Shown: positions 46,533 through 57,920 of the stretch, piece after piece
Numbering within the stretch: the first letter of the stretch is position 1
Layout: each line of letters begins with the position of its first letter
From: Gilliamella sp. ESL0443
Lineage (GTDB): Bacteria; Pseudomonadota; Gammaproteobacteria; Enterobacterales; Orbaceae
Direction: 5' to 3'
Length of the DNA stretch: 64,000 nt
Assembly: GCF_019469165.1 (NCBI RefSeq)
Contig: NZ_CP048263.1
Span: 1,922,001 to 1,986,000, forward strand
The notes under the pieces: generated by a model
What the model was told of the DNA's origin: nothing
The model's database searches: none
Seen by the model: the letters and a program-made list of their open reading frames with translations, nothing else
Position numbers and translations under genes: made by a program

Positions 46533-48134
46533 TTACCAATTCTTAAATCCAAAAGCAGAAGTAATTGGATATCGTCTACCTTTACCAAAATTACGAGTCG
46601 TAATTTTAGGACCTACTGCTGATTGACGTCTTTTATATTCGTTAATATCAACTAATTTAATCACTCGCCTTACAGTTGTTTCATCATAACCTTGCGCAAC
46701 TAGTTGTTCAACGGAAAAATCGTGTTCAACATAGCCTTTTAATATCCCATCTAAAATATCATATGGAGGCAAACTATCTTCATCTTTTTGATCTGGTGCA
46801 AGTTCAGCTGAAGGTGGGCGTGTAATGACTCGTTCAGGAATGACAGGCGATCTACTATTTCGATATTTAGATAACGCAAATACCATGGTTTTAGGTACAT
46901 CTTTAAGTACATCAAAACCACCAGCCATATCACCATAAAGTGTTGCATAACCAACCGACATTTCACTTTTATTGCCTGTCGTTAAGACTAATCTACGACG
47001 TTTATTTGAAAGCGCCATTAAAATTACACCGCGGCAACGCGCTTGTAGATTTTCTTCAGTTGTATCTTTTTGTGTACCCATAAACATCGGCGTTAAAGAA
47101 GACATAAATACATCAAACATCGGTTCAATTGAAATAATATCAAATTCAACACCCAATATTTCAGCCTCTTCTTTTGCATCAGCAATACTAATATCTGCCG
47201 TATATCTGAACGGCATCATAACCGCTTGTACTTTATCTTTACCTAAAGCATCAACTGCAATTGCCAATGTTAAAGCGGAATCAATTCCACCAGATAATCC
47301 TAATACTGCACCTTGAAAACCATTTTTAGTAATATAATCGCGAGTCGCTAAAACTAATGCATCATAAACATTTGCTAATGGATCACTTTTAGAATCAACG
47401 ACTGGTTTATAATTATGTCCAAAATGAAAAATAGAAATTTGTTCTTCAAAAAAGTTGAGCTGATGAACGATATTGCCTTTATCATCACATACAAATGAGC
47501 CACCATCAAAAATAAGCTCATCTTGACCACCAATTTGATTCACATAAATAATCGGTAAGCCGGTTCTTAAAGCATGTTGTTTTATAAGTTCTTCGCGATT
47601 TTTCTGTTTTTCATAAGCATAAGGTGAAGCATTAATAGAAATAACCAGATCCGCACCCTGATCGCTAATTCGATCAATAGGCTCACATTGCCAAAGATCT
47701 TCACAAATTAATAAACCAATTTTTTTACCTTTAAAATTGACAATACATGTTTGCTCACCAGCACTAAAATAACGTTTTTCATCAAATACATCGTAATTAG
47801 GTAACTGCTGTTTATGGTAACAGGCTATTTGTTGTCCTTCAGAAAACAATGATAACGCATTATAAACCACTCCATCTTGCCAATGAGGATGACCAACAAT
47901 AACACTACATTGTTGACTAGCTTGCTTGATAGTCAATAAAGCTTGTTGACAACGAATTTTAAAATCATCGCGATAAATTAAATCTTCTGGAGGATAACCA
48001 CAAATTGCAAGCTCAGATAAAATAATTAGATCATTAGAGGAATAGTTTTTTATCAATTCAATGATTTGCTGAGTATTACCTTCAATATCACCTACACGCC
48101 AATTTTTTTGTGCTAACACGAAAGATAAAGTCAT
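46533..48134 (-). CDS. nadE: glutamine-dependent NAD+ synthetase
   Basis: Converts deamido-NAD to NAD using glutamine nitrogen. It has 533 residues, so it is the two-domain form, unlike the short ammonia-dependent NadE of E. coli. The N-terminal nitrilase domain has Glu41 (LSELAICGYPPED) and the nucleophilic Cys in GLLICEDLW; the synthetase domain has the PP-loop LGLSGGIDSALT and TTGNKSEMSVGYATLYGD. The C-terminus YPITSAFGFKNW is typical. Upstream of glnB. Confidence 0.96.
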   Translation of the reverse strand: MTLSFVLAQKNWRVGDIEGNTQQIIELIKNYSSNDLIILSELAICGYPPEDLIYRDDFKIRCQQALLTIKQASQQCSVIVGHPHWQDGVVYNALSLFSEGQQIACYHKQQLPNYDVFDEKRYFSAGEQTCIVNFKGKKIGLLICEDLWQCEPIDRISDQGADLVISINASPYAYEKQKNREELIKQHALRTGLPIIYVNQIGGQDELIFDGGSFVCDDKGNIVHQLNFFEEQISIFHFGHNYKPVVDSKSDPLANVYDALVLATRDYITKNGFQGAVLGLSGGIDSALTLAIAVDALGKDKVQAVMMPFRYTADISIADAKEEAEILGVEFDIISIEPMFDVFMSSLTPMFMGTQKDTTEENLQARCRGVILMALSNKRRRLVLTTGNKSEMSVGYATLYGDMAGGFDVLKDVPKTMVFALSKYRNSRSPVIPERVITRPPSAELAPDQKDEDSLPPYDILDGILKGYVEHDFSVEQLVAQGYDETTVRRVIKLVDINEYKRRQSAVGPKITTRNFGKGRRYPITSAFGFKNW

Positions 48135-48253
48135 ATAAATTCAACATTACAGAAAAAAATTGCCAATAAGTTTAAATGATTCTAAGTTGCGCTGCCACTT
48201 TTTTATCGTTAACATTAAAGATTAAATTGGCATGAACTTATCTGGAAATAATT

Positions 48254-49333
48254 ATGCAAAAGATCCTAAATGTTGCGTTAGATAATCGCAGTTATCCTAT
48301 CACTATTGGTGAAAACTTACTTAGTCAATTTGAATATTTCAAACTACATAGTGGCCAGAGAGTCCTCATTGCTACAAATGACACTATTGCTCCAATTTAT
48401 TTACAGCAATTAATTAAAATGCTTGAAGATCATGGGGTCAAAACTGATTTCATTATTGTTCCTGATGGCGAGCAATACAAAACTATGGAAACTTGGAATA
48501 AAATCTTGACTGCTTTACTGGCCAACAATCATACTCGCAGTAGCATACTTATTGCACTTGGTGGTGGCGTTATTGGAGATGTGGCAGGTTTTGCAGCTTC
48601 CGCATATCAACGTGGCATAAAATTTATACAGGTTCCTACTACTTTATTATCTCAAGTAGATTCTTCCGTTGGTGGTAAAACTGCAATTAATCACCCTCTA
48701 GGTAAAAATATGATTGGTGCATTTTATCAGCCGCAATCAGTCGTAATTGATATTAATTGTTTAAAAACTTTACCACAAAGAGAACTTTCAGCAGGTCTAG
48801 CTGAAGTGATTAAATATGGCATTATAATGGATTGTGAGTTTTTTAATTGGCTAGAATTACATATAGATGATTTACTTAATTTAGATGTCGATGCATTAAG
48901 TTACTGTATTTATCGATGTTGTGAATTGAAAGCTCAGGTTGTCGCTGCTGATGAAACAGAACAAGATATGCGCGCTATATTAAATCTTGGCCACACCTAC
49001 GGTCATGCAATTGAAGCTGAACTTGGCTATGGGAATTGGTTACATGGTGAAGCAGTTAGTGTTGGAATGCTAATGGCAGCTCAAACAGCTAAGTTACTTG
49101 GCAAATTTACTGATGAAGATTTTGATCGGATTAAAAAGTTATTAATTAAGGCTAAATTGCCAGTAAAAAGACCTACACAGATGCCAAATGAATCTTATAT
49201 TCCTCACATGTTACGAGATAAGAAAGTACAATTTGGGCAAATTAGATTAGTTTTACCGACTAAAATAGGTTCTGTTGAAGTCATTGATGTTATTGATAAA
49301 CAATTAATATTAAAAGCAATATCTTCTATCTAA
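48254..49333 (+). CDS. aroB: 3-dehydroquinate synthase
   Basis: Second step of the shikimate pathway, NAD-dependent cyclisation of DAHP. It has 359 residues. Motifs are [53 protein letters not shown] (within PTTLL...GGKT), and the zinc ligands in [14 protein letters not shown] and [11 protein letters not shown]. It is normally next to aroK; here it stands before aroF, the first enzyme of the same pathway, after a 248-bp regulatory gap. Confidence 0.96.
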   Translation: MQKILNVALDNRSYPITIGENLLSQFEYFKLHSGQRVLIATNDTIAPIYLQQLIKMLEDHGVKTDFIIVPDGEQYKTMETWNKILTALLANNHTRSSILIALGGGVIGDVAGFAASAYQRGIKFIQVPTTLLSQVDSSVGGKTAINHPLGKNMIGAFYQPQSVVIDINCLKTLPQRELSAGLAEVIKYGIIMDCEFFNWLELHIDDLLNLDVDALSYCIYRCCELKAQVVAADETEQDMRAILNLGHTYGHAIEAELGYGNWLHGEAVSVGMLMAAQTAKLLGKFTDEDFDRIKKLLIKAKLPVKRPTQMPNESYIPHMLRDKKVQFGQIRLVLPTKIGSVEVIDVIDKQLILKAISSI

Positions 49334-49426
49334 ATCTTATTTATCCTCATTGATATACGAGTACTTGTAATTTATCCAAGTATTCGTACACATTTGTTTC
49401 CACTCATTTGAATTAAACCCTTAAAA

Positions 49427-49444
49427 TGTAAATAAATGTTTACG
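49427..49444. promoter_or_regulatory. TyrR box 1 upstream of aroF
   Basis: TGTAAA-N6-TTTACG, 11 of 12 matches to the TyrR box TGTAAA-N6-TTTACA, including the essential G and C 15 bp apart. Confidence 0.7.
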
Positions 49445-49495
49445 AATTAATATTGTATTTTATCTAACAATAAGTAAAATTTTAATTTACTATTT

Positions 49496-49513
49496 CGTAA
49501 TTTTGTGTTTACA
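49496..49513. promoter_or_regulatory. TyrR box 2 upstream of aroF
   Basis: CGTAAT-N6-TTTACA, 10 of 12 matches with both essential bases kept. It starts 31 bp before box 3. Confidence 0.6.
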
Positions 49514-49526
49514 TATTAAGTGTTTA

Positions 49527-49544
49527 TGTAATCAATATTTTACA
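49527..49544. promoter_or_regulatory. TyrR box 3 upstream of aroF
   Basis: TGTAAT-N6-TTTACA, 11 of 12 matches, ending 37 bp before the aroF ATG and so probably overlapping the promoter or early leader. Confidence 0.7.
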
Positions 49545-49581
49545 TATAAAAAATATGCATGATTTTAACAAGGAAAATAAA

Positions 49582-50652
49582 ATGTTAAAAGACACACTAA
49601 ATAACGTTCGAATTAGAGATGAGCACATGTTAATTACACCAGAAGAAATTAAGAATCTTTATCCATTATCATCAGAATTAGAAAATCAAATTGCTTCATC
49701 TCGTCAAACTATTGTTAATATTTTAGAACGTCGTGACCATCGATTACTTATTGTTTGTGGTCCTTGTTCTATTCACGATACTGAAGCCGCAATTGAATAT
49801 GCACATAAACTAAAAAAACTATCTGATGAAGTTAAAGATAACTTATTTATCGTTATGCGTGTTTATTTTGAAAAACCAAGAACTACTGTTGGTTGGAAAG
49901 GCATGATCAATGACCCACATATGGATAGTTCCTTCGATATTGAACATGGTTTAAAAAAAGCGCGTAAATTACTTCTTGATATCACTAAAATCGGGTTACC
50001 AATTGCAACTGAAGCATTAGATCCAAATACACCTCAATACATCGGTGATTTAATTAGCTGGTCAGCTATTGGTGCAAGAACCACTGAATCACAAACTCAC
50101 CGAGAAATGGCGTCAGGATTATCCATGCCAGTTGGCTTTAAAAATGGTACAGATGGTAGTTTAGATGTGGCGATTAATGCAATGAAATCAGCCTCAATGG
50201 CACATCGATTTGTAGGTATTAATCAACAAGGGCAAGTTACGGTATTACAAACTTTAGGTAATCCACATGGTCACGTGATCCTAAGAGGAGGAAAAACACC
50301 TAACTTTGATGCCGAAAATGTTGCATTATGTGAAGTTCAAATGAACAAGGCTAAATTAGTGCCTAATTTAATGATAGATTGTAGTCACGCCAACTCAAAT
50401 AAAGATTACCGTAATCAACCAATTGTTGTTGACTCAATTATTGAGCAAATTAAGCAAGGTAACAATTCAATTATTGGTGTCATGATCGAAAGTAATTTAT
50501 TTGAAGGAAATCAATCATCTGAACAACCAAAAGAAAACTTTAAGTATGGTGTATCAGTTACTGATGCTTGCATCAATTTTGAAACAACTGAGCAATTATT
50601 GCGAAAAATGAACAATGACTTAGCAGAGCCTCTAAATTATAGGCAAAAGTAA
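49582..50652 (+). CDS. aroF: DAHP synthase, AroF-like (Tyr-sensitive type)
   Basis: Condenses PEP and erythrose 4-phosphate, the first step of aromatic amino acid synthesis. The start at ATG 49582 with AAGGA upstream gives 356 residues, exactly the E. coli AroF length. The N-terminus LKDTLNNVRIRDEHML and later strings (SWSAIGARTTESQTHREMASGLSMPVGFKNGTDGS in part, NSNKDYR, ESNLFEGNQSSEQP) resemble AroF more than AroG or AroH. Metal and substrate motifs include CGPCSIH and RVYFEKPRTTVGW. Three TyrR-like boxes lie upstream. Unlike E. coli, tyrA does not follow; a terminator does. Confidence 0.94.
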   Translation: MLKDTLNNVRIRDEHMLITPEEIKNLYPLSSELENQIASSRQTIVNILERRDHRLLIVCGPCSIHDTEAAIEYAHKLKKLSDEVKDNLFIVMRVYFEKPRTTVGWKGMINDPHMDSSFDIEHGLKKARKLLLDITKIGLPIATEALDPNTPQYIGDLISWSAIGARTTESQTHREMASGLSMPVGFKNGTDGSLDVAINAMKSASMAHRFVGINQQGQVTVLQTLGNPHGHVILRGGKTPNFDAENVALCEVQMNKAKLVPNLMIDCSHANSNKDYRNQPIVVDSIIEQIKQGNNSIIGVMIESNLFEGNQSSEQPKENFKYGVSVTDACINFETTEQLLRKMNNDLAEPLNYRQK

Positions 50653-50684
50653 CCGATTAAAGTTTATATTATTTTTATGAAACT

Positions 50685-50714
50685 AAATCGCCGACAGAAG
50701 TCGACGATTTTTTT
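50685..50714 (+). terminator. aroF terminator
   Basis: A stem AAATCG(C)CGAC / GTCG(A)CGATTT with one mismatch and an AGAA loop, followed by T7; it touches the end of convergent purL. Confidence 0.75.
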
Positions 50715-53700
50715 ATCCAAGTTGCTTACGTGCATTTCGGAAAATTCGCATCCAAGGACTATCTTCGCCCCAATTATCAGGATGCCATGAATTGGTTACA
50801 GTCCTAAAAACTCGCTCTGGATGTGGCATCATTATAGTTGATCGACCATCACTTGACGTTACAGCTGTAATACCATTTGGTGATCCATTCGGATTTGCAG
50901 GGTACTGCTCTGTCGCTTTTCCTAAATGGTCAATATACCTGACTGCCACTAAACCTGAAGTCTCTAAACGAGTTAAATGATCTAAATCTCTAGTTTCAAC
51001 TTGACCTTCACCATGAGAAACTGCAATAGGCATATGCGAACCAGCCATATCAGTAAAGAGTAATGAAGGACTTGATTGGATTTTGACCAAACTAAAGCGT
51101 GCCTCAAAGCGTTCCGATACGTTTCGTACAAAACGAGGCCATAACTCAGCACCTGGTATTAGATCTTTGAGATTTGACATCATTTGGCAGCCATTACATA
51201 CACCTAATGACAAAGTATCATTACGATGGAAGAATTGCTCAAACTCATGGCGAACTTGTTCATTAAATAAAATAGACTTAGCCCATCCTTCGCCTGCACC
51301 TAATACATCTCCGTAAGAGAAACCACCACAAGCAACGATGGTATTAAATTGATTCAATGTCACTTGCCCAGATAATAAATCCGTCATATGGACATCAATT
51401 GATTCAAATCCAGCTCGAGCAAATGCAGCAGCCATTTCAACATGCGAGTTGACACCCTGTTCACGTAAAATTGCAACTTTAGGCTTCACACCTTTGGCTA
51501 TATATGGTGCAACAATATCTTGTTCTGAATCAAAAGTAAGGTGAACATTTAATCCCGGATCGTCATCATTTTGTTTGGCTTGATGCTCCTGATCAGCACA
51601 TGCTGGATTATCTCGCAAACGCTGCATTTGCCAAGTGGTTTCTGCCCACCAAATTCTCATGGTTAATCGAGATTCGCTATATACCACAGCACTGTTATTA
51701 CGCACAATAAATTGCTGTCCGGCCTTAGCTGAGCCTAATTTATAAATCGCATGGGACAGTCCAAAATGCTTAAAGCATGTCATGACTTCGTCTAAATCAC
51801 TACCACGAATTTGAATAACTGCCCCTAGCTCCTCATTAAATAACGAGGCAATCACATCACTACCGAGAGAATGAATATCAACATCAATACCGCAATGCCC
51901 TGCAAATGCCATTTCAGCCAAAGTAACCAATAACCCACCATCTGAGCGATCATGATAAGCCAGTAGATTATTTTGAGCGACTAGCGTTTGTATCGCTTGA
52001 TAAAAATCAGCTAATTCTTTAGCGTCATGAACATCAGCAGTTCTTTGTCCAAGATGGCGATAAACCTGCGCCAATGCCGTTGCACCTAAAGCATGGTGAC
52101 CTTTAGAGAGATCAACAAACAACAATAGATTATCCTGATCGGTGCGAAGTTGTGGCGTAACCGTTTTACGTACATCTTCAACTCGAGCAAATGCCGAAAT
52201 CACTAATGATAAAGGTGAAGTTACCGTTTTTTGTTCACCTTTTTGTTGCCATGTTGTTTTCATTGACATGGAATCTTTACCAACCGGAATAGCCAGACCC
52301 AACGTTGGGCATAGTTCTTCACCAATAGCTTTAACTGCTTGATAAAGACCAGCATCCTCACCCGGATGACCTGCGGCTGCCATCCAGTTAGCCGAAAGCT
52401 TAATTCGCTTAATGTCGCCAATGTTTGTCGCCGCAATATTGGTAATTGCTTCACCAACAGCTAATCGTGCTGATGCAGCATAGTTAAGCAAAGCAACAGG
52501 GGAGCGTTCACCCATTGACATAGCTTCACCATAATAACTATCTAAACTTGCTGTTGTCACTGCACAATCGGCAACAGGTACTTGCCAAGGTCCAACCATC
52601 TGATCACGAGCAACCATGCCAGTTACCGAACGGTCACCAATAGTAATTAAAAAGGTTTTTTCGGCTACAACCGGCAAATGCAGAACTCGTTTCACTGCAT
52701 CATATAAATTGATATCAGATGTAGAAAAATGGTCACCTTCGGCTTGGCTTGACTTTACATCACGTAACATTTTAGGGGTTTTACCAAGTAAAACATCTAA
52801 AGGTAAATCTATCGGATTATTATTAAAATGCTCATCATGTAAAACTACTGCTTTATTTATTGTAGCTTCCCCGATAACCGCATAGGGTGCGCGTTCACGT
52901 TTACAAAGTTCATCAAATAACTCAAGGCTTTCCGGATGAATAGCCAATACATAACGCTCTTGTGATTCATTACACCAAATTTCTAAAGGCGACATCCCCG
53001 GCTCATCACTTAATATTTTGCGCAATTCAAACTGACCACCACAGCCACCATCACTAACAAGTTCAGGCATAGCATTAGACAAGCCTCCCGCGCCTACATC
53101 ATGGATAAATAAAATAGGATTTTTATCGCCAAGTTGCCAGCAACGGTCGATGACCTCTTGGCAACGACGTTCCATTTCAGGATTATCACGTTGAACCGAG
53201 GCAAAATCGAGATCCGCATCCGATTGCCCAGAAGTCATTGAGGACGCAGCACCACCACCTAAACCAATATTCATAGCTGGTCCGCCTAAAACAATTAGTT
53301 TGGAACCAATAGGAAATTCACCTTTCTGGATATGTTCTCGACGGATATTTCCCATACCACCAGCTAACATAATTGGTTTATGATAACCTCTGACCTCTTC
53401 GCCATTAAAGCTGTTTACTTTTTCTTCATAAGTACGAAAATAACCTAACAATGCTGGACGACCAAATTCATTATTAAATGCAGCGCCACCTAAAGGTCCA
53501 TCCATCATAATATCGAAGGCGCTCACTATTCGATCCGGTTTACCAAAATCTTGTTCCCAAGGTTGCTCAAAATTAGGAATTCGTAAATTTGAAACGGAAA
53601 AACCAACTAAACCTGCTTTGGGTTTGGCGCCTTTTCCAGTCGCACCTTCATCCCGAATCTCACCACCACTACCAGTTGCTGCTCCTGGCCAAGGAGATAT

Positions 53701-54615
53701 TGCAGTTGGGTGATTATGCGTTTCAACCTTCATGAGAATATCTGCATATTCCTGATGAAAATCGTAAGTTCGATTTTCATAATCAGCAAAAAAACGCCCC
53801 ACTTTTGAGCCATCCATTACCGCTGCATTATCTTTATAAGCGGATGACACATAATCTGGCGTATTTTCAAAGGTGTTTTTTATCATTTTAAACAATGATT
53901 TTGGTTGTTTTATACCATCAATCACCCAATCAGCATTGAATATCTTATGGCGACAATGTTCAGAATTCGCTTGACCGAACATATAAAGTTCAATATCTGT
54001 AGGATTACGGTTTAATTTTTGGAAACTTTCAACTAAATAGTCAATTTCATCCGGCGCTAAAGCTAAACCTAATTTTACATTAGCCTCTTCTAAAGCATTG
54101 CGCCCTTTTCCTAATAAATCAACAATGGTTACTGGTTTGGGCTGTTCAGTCTTAAATAATTGCTGAGCTTGCTCAAAGCTACTTAATACCGTTTCCATCA
54201 TTCGGTCATGAATTAATGAAAGAAAAGTATTTTGTTGTATTGCCGTTAAGGATGAACTAACTTGTACATAATAAGCAATTCCACGCTCTATTCGATGTAT
54301 TTGTGATAGTCCACAATTATGTGCTATATCGGTGGCTTTAGATGACCATGGTGAAATAGTGCCTTCGCGTGGGGTAACTAAAAAGAGTATTTTATTTGCT
54401 GGATTTTCTATCTTTATCTGCGCACTTTTAGGACCATATTGTAACAGCTTATCCAAGGTTAAACTCTGTTCGGAAGTCAGTTCATCAATCAGATCGATAA
54501 AGTGAATATATTGAGCTTCGATATTGACAATGGGGATAGATCGTTCACGACATGAGGATAGAATTTTATTAATACGAAATGTCGATAGAGCAGAAGAACC
54601 AGCTAAAATTTTCAT
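50713..54615 (-). CDS. purL: phosphoribosylformylglycinamidine synthase
   Basis: Converts FGAR, glutamine and ATP to FGAM in purine synthesis. I start at ATG 54615 ([14 protein letters not shown]) with AAGAG upstream, giving 1300 residues (E. coli 1295); the in-frame upstream extension is not part of the family. The large single-chain form has an N-terminal PurS-like region, two AIRS-type domains ([39 protein letters not shown]-type region in two halves, [10 protein letters not shown]) and a C-terminal glutaminase with the nucleophile in GVCNGCQMM and HPERV. No PurR box was found upstream; dispersed-repeat copy 3 lies 100 bp before the start. Confidence 0.96.
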   Translation of the reverse strand: MKILAGSSALSTFRINKILSSCRERSIPIVNIEAQYIHFIDLIDELTSEQSLTLDKLLQYGPKSAQIKIENPANKILFLVTPREGTISPWSSKATDIAHNCGLSQIHRIERGIAYYVQVSSSLTAIQQNTFLSLIHDRMMETVLSSFEQAQQLFKTEQPKPVTIVDLLGKGRNALEEANVKLGLALAPDEIDYLVESFQKLNRNPTDIELYMFGQANSEHCRHKIFNADWVIDGIKQPKSLFKMIKNTFENTPDYVSSAYKDNAAVMDGSKVGRFFADYENRTYDFHQEYADILMKVETHNHPTAISPWPGAATGSGGEIRDEGATGKGAKPKAGLVGFSVSNLRIPNFEQPWEQDFGKPDRIVSAFDIMMDGPLGGAAFNNEFGRPALLGYFRTYEEKVNSFNGEEVRGYHKPIMLAGGMGNIRREHIQKGEFPIGSKLIVLGGPAMNIGLGGGAASSMTSGQSDADLDFASVQRDNPEMERRCQEVIDRCWQLGDKNPILFIHDVGAGGLSNAMPELVSDGGCGGQFELRKILSDEPGMSPLEIWCNESQERYVLAIHPESLELFDELCKRERAPYAVIGEATINKAVVLHDEHFNNNPIDLPLDVLLGKTPKMLRDVKSSQAEGDHFSTSDINLYDAVKRVLHLPVVAEKTFLITIGDRSVTGMVARDQMVGPWQVPVADCAVTTASLDSYYGEAMSMGERSPVALLNYAASARLAVGEAITNIAATNIGDIKRIKLSANWMAAAGHPGEDAGLYQAVKAIGEELCPTLGLAIPVGKDSMSMKTTWQQKGEQKTVTSPLSLVISAFARVEDVRKTVTPQLRTDQDNLLLFVDLSKGHHALGATALAQVYRHLGQRTADVHDAKELADFYQAIQTLVAQNNLLAYHDRSDGGLLVTLAEMAFAGHCGIDVDIHSLGSDVIASLFNEELGAVIQIRGSDLDEVMTCFKHFGLSHAIYKLGSAKAGQQFIVRNNSAVVYSESRLTMRIWWAETTWQMQRLRDNPACADQEHQAKQNDDDPGLNVHLTFDSEQDIVAPYIAKGVKPKVAILREQGVNSHVEMAAAFARAGFESIDVHMTDLLSGQVTLNQFNTIVACGGFSYGDVLGAGEGWAKSILFNEQVRHEFEQFFHRNDTLSLGVCNGCQMMSNLKDLIPGAELWPRFVRNVSERFEARFSLVKIQSSPSLLFTDMAGSHMPIAVSHGEGQVETRDLDHLTRLETSGLVAVRYIDHLGKATEQYPANPNGSPNGITAVTSSDGRSTIMMPHPERVFRTVTNSWHPDNWGEDSPWMRIFRNARKQLG

Positions 54616-54700
54616 GCTAAGTACTCTTTTTAAGCAAAAAAAGGGAAAAAATAGAACAACATTATAAAAGTAAGTAGCTAAAAAGGCTATCTTAAAAATC

Positions 54701-54706
54701 ATTATA
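54701..54706 (-). promoter_or_regulatory. candidate purL -10 element
   Basis: A perfect TATAAT on the minus strand, 9 bp downstream of dispersed-repeat copy 3 and 85 bp before the purL ATG. No good -35 at normal spacing; the repeat occupies that place. Confidence 0.4.
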
Positions 54707-54715
54707 TGATTTAAT

Positions 54716-54740
54716 AAAAAAGTTGAGGAACGGGGTTTTT
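54716..54740 (+). repeat. 25-bp dispersed intergenic repeat, copy 3
   Basis: Reads A6, GTTGAGGAACGGGG, T5 on the plus strand, identical to copies 1 and 2, between divergent purL and the DUF2339 gene. Confidence 0.9.
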
Positions 54741-54908
54741 GAAAGCTTATTGATTAATCTTTAATGTCATCAACAATGATATGTTAAATAAAAAATAGTT
54801 GATTTATTGAATAATTATTGATTTACTACAACTCACAAAAAAATATATATATTATCAACTTTTAAAAATATTGAAGTAGTAAGTATTTTTTAGTATAAGG
54901 AAAGTGGA

Positions 54909-57900
54909 GTGGAATTCATTTTTTATTTCCTCATTATTGCGCTGTTTATTGCGGTATTTGTCAATTTTGCTAATTTGAAGGAACAAATTACGGTCTTACA
55001 GACCCAGATAACAGAATTACATAAAAATCTTTTATCTCTTACACAGCAACTTTATCAATCAGATAAAACATATGTAGAAGAAGAAAGCAATACAACAAAA
55101 GTAACTGAAGAATTAGTAACAGATAATCCTCATGAAATTAAGGATGAAGCTATCCAAACAGAGATTGAACAAAAAACTGACATGGTTCAATCAACACAAA
55201 ACATACCTAATGAAGAAATAACAGAAAACAATGTAGAATCATTAACTTCAGAAATAATACAGCCATTAAAGCCTTTTCTTCACCAAAAAGAGACATTCTC
55301 AAGTTTGGTGCTTAATGAGAAAAATGAACTCGTTTTAGTTGATACTACGCTGCAATCAGATTCAACAACAGCCGATGAAAATGCCTTGTGTGTTGAACAT
55401 GATCAGCCAGAAGTCAAAACACAACCAATCACAGAACAATATCAACAAATTGATAACCAACTAGAGATTTCACAACCTAAATACGATCCTTTTGAATCAT
55501 ACCATAAACGTTCTCGTAATAATGAACCAAGCATTGGTTATGCATTGTTTAATTGGTTAATTAGAGTCAATATTATCACTAAAATTGCTATTATAATTCT
55601 ATTTTTGGGACTGTCTTATCTATTCAAATACGGCATTGAACATCATCATCATTATCTTAAACCTGAAATTAGAGTTTTAGGCTCACTGATTTTAGGTATT
55701 GGTTTATTGGCTATCGGCTGGAAATTGCGCCTTAAACGCCAGATTTACGCGCTTATTTTACAAGGTGGGGCTATTGCAATTTTATATCTGACTATTTTTG
55801 CTGCCTTCAAGTTATATGACTTAGTCCCTGCTTTAATCACCTTTGCCGTTTTAGTTGTGATTTGTTCTACCAGCATTATATTTGCCATCTTGCAAAGAGC
55901 AATGAGCTTGGCAATCATTGCCTGTGTTGGTGGTTACCTAACACCAATTTTACTATCCGATGGTTCCGGTAATCATATTGCGTTATTTAGTTATTATTTA
56001 ATGATTTCAACAGCAATTTTGGTAATCAGTATTACGCAATCTTGGAGAATTCTTAATCTATTGGGATTTATATTTACTTTTGTTGTATCGCTAGTTTGGG
56101 GAATAAAAAGTTTTACGCCAGAATTCTATACTGAATGCCAAATCTTCATTCTTATCAATTTAGTAATTTACGGTGTTTTAGCGGTATTGTTATCAATCCG
56201 AAGCATCAATAATCAAGAAAAAAACCAGAATACTATTGATTTGCTATTACTGTTTGGTGCTCCCTTATGCGGATTCGGATTGCAATATGCTATTACCCAA
56301 CAATGGGAATTTGGCCCAGCATTTTCATCGCTTGGTTTTGGATTATTCTATCTTGTCGGTGCCTATATTATTCTCCATTTATGGAAATCATTAGCTAAAA
56401 CAATATCGTTATATTGGCTGGCTATTGGTGTTTCATTTATTACATTATCAATTCCGCTTGCTCTTAGCGCCAATTGGACAGCTTCATTGTGGATGTTTGA
56501 AGGAACGGCTATTACATGGATTATGTTCTCACAAAAACACTACCGTACTGCTTTATTTGGTACATTAATCATGTTGTTAGGTATTATTTCTTCACTAATA
56601 TCTTTGGAGCACAATCAATTAACGCCAATCCTGTACTCTTCACTTTTAGGAACTACTAGTATTACTTTATTTGTTAATGCTTGTTTATGGCACCACTATG
56701 GACAAAAAAATGACATCACAAGATTAATCAAATTATCTTGCGTATCTATGTCTGTTGTTATATGGATGTTTTGGATTTTATTAAGTATTCCGTTATTCTT
56801 AAATCAAATCAGTTTAGAAACATCATTAATTGTATTATGTTTTACTGTTTCGTTTTGGTTATGGTACTTCATTGGTAAAAAGATTAATTGGAATATTATT
56901 TGCCATGGAATGATATTACTTTGGGTTGTGTTAGCAACATGTTTGCTAAGAAGTGAAGCTCTCTCATGTTATTATTTATCTAACTATGTCTATTTCAGTT
57001 TAGCTTGGATTATAGCCTTCATCAGTGGTTATGCTTATCTATATAAATTACAGACAAACCAAATAAATTGTAACACTGACATAAAGCATCTATTTATTTT
57101 ATTACATATTTGTTTATTTTGGCTAATATTGCTTTGGCTGGCCCGCGAAATACTACATATATTTAATGAATTGCCTTGGGGGTATGAGGTAATAAAATGG
57201 AGTCTTTGGGCTACTATTGCAAGTGGAATCACTTTGCTATTTTATATTCTTATTAAACGCCAATATATTACTTCATTTTCATTAATAAAAAGTTATTGGT
57301 TAGTCGGTTTGCTACCACTTGTCGGTTACATGGTATACTATTTGATTATGGGTATTGGTATGAATGGGCAAATTATCTATTGGCCTTATATCCCAATTAT
57401 TAACCCGCTTGAAGAAAGTGCAATTTTTAGTTTAATCATGCTCTGCGTATGGTTAAAACTGTCTATGGGTTATTTGCAAATTGAAAATAAAACAACCAAT
57501 TTTACTAACTTTAAAATACCGCTACCTAATTTGATTGTAGTCTTGTTAATGACATTAACATTCCTTTGGTTTAACAGTATTGTTTTACGTTGCCTGAGTC
57601 AAGCATTTGATATCATCTGGAGTTCATATATCTTATGGCACAATAATATTGTTCAAATGACCGCATCACTCCTTTGGATGTTAACCGCCGTCATTTTGAT
57701 TATGATTGGACACAGAGCTTCACTCCGAAAAATATGGTTTACTGGCCAATTAATTCAAATCATTGTTGTTATTAAGCTGATTTTTGTCGATATTCGAGAA
57801 ATAGATGGTTTATTGAGAGCTTTTGCGTTTATTGGTGTAGCGTTGTTAATGTTATTAATTGGTTATTTAGCACCTTTACCGCCAAAACAGAATGATGAAA

Positions 57901-57920
57901 GCTTGGTCGAAAATGAATAA
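54909..57920 (+). CDS. large polytopic membrane protein, DUF2339 family
   Basis: 1003 residues from GTG 54909, with AAGGAAA just upstream. One membrane helix (about 2-18), a short coiled stretch (LKEQITVLQTQITELHKNL), an acidic, Gln/Glu/Thr-rich low-complexity linker (about 45-190), then some 25 hydrophobic segments to residue 990. The region near 215-290 (LIRVNIITKIAIIILFLGLSYLFKY, followed by RVLGSLILGIGLLAIG) is typical of DUF2339. Function unknown; the family is often paired with DUF3999, and here such a gene follows after 131 bp. This suggests a two-part membrane-periplasm complex acting in the envelope (inference). Dispersed-repeat copy 3 lies upstream. Confidence 0.85.
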   Translation: MEFIFYFLIIALFIAVFVNFANLKEQITVLQTQITELHKNLLSLTQQLYQSDKTYVEEESNTTKVTEELVTDNPHEIKDEAIQTEIEQKTDMVQSTQNIPNEEITENNVESLTSEIIQPLKPFLHQKETFSSLVLNEKNELVLVDTTLQSDSTTADENALCVEHDQPEVKTQPITEQYQQIDNQLEISQPKYDPFESYHKRSRNNEPSIGYALFNWLIRVNIITKIAIIILFLGLSYLFKYGIEHHHHYLKPEIRVLGSLILGIGLLAIGWKLRLKRQIYALILQGGAIAILYLTIFAAFKLYDLVPALITFAVLVVICSTSIIFAILQRAMSLAIIACVGGYLTPILLSDGSGNHIALFSYYLMISTAILVISITQSWRILNLLGFIFTFVVSLVWGIKSFTPEFYTECQIFILINLVIYGVLAVLLSIRSINNQEKNQNTIDLLLLFGAPLCGFGLQYAITQQWEFGPAFSSLGFGLFYLVGAYIILHLWKSLAKTISLYWLAIGVSFITLSIPLALSANWTASLWMFEGTAITWIMFSQKHYRTALFGTLIMLLGIISSLISLEHNQLTPILYSSLLGTTSITLFVNACLWHHYGQKNDITRLIKLSCVSMSVVIWMFWILLSIPLFLNQISLETSLIVLCFTVSFWLWYFIGKKINWNIICHGMILLWVVLATCLLRSEALSCYYLSNYVYFSLAWIIAFISGYAYLYKLQTNQINCNTDIKHLFILLHICLFWLILLWLAREILHIFNELPWGYEVIKWSLWATIASGITLLFYILIKRQYITSFSLIKSYWLVGLLPLVGYMVYYLIMGIGMNGQIIYWPYIPIINPLEESAIFSLIMLCVWLKLSMGYLQIENKTTNFTNFKIPLPNLIVVLLMTLTFLWFNSIVLRCLSQAFDIIWSSYILWHNNIVQMTASLLWMLTAVILIMIGHRASLRKIWFTGQLIQIIVVIKLIFVDIREIDGLLRAFAFIGVALLMLLIGYLAPLPPKQNDESLVENE

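Noticed and set aside
49473-49491. A fourth TyrR-like site (AGTAAA ... TTTACT) upstream of aroF
   Set aside because: The half sites are separated by 7 bp instead of 6, which puts the essential G and C out of register.
50713-54702. N-terminal extension of PurL to 54702
   Set aside because: The extra 29 residues are hydrophobic and absent from the family; ATG 54615 gives the expected N-terminus and length.
54616-54908. PurR box upstream of purL
   Set aside because: No ACGCAAACGTTTGCGT-like palindrome is present in the region.
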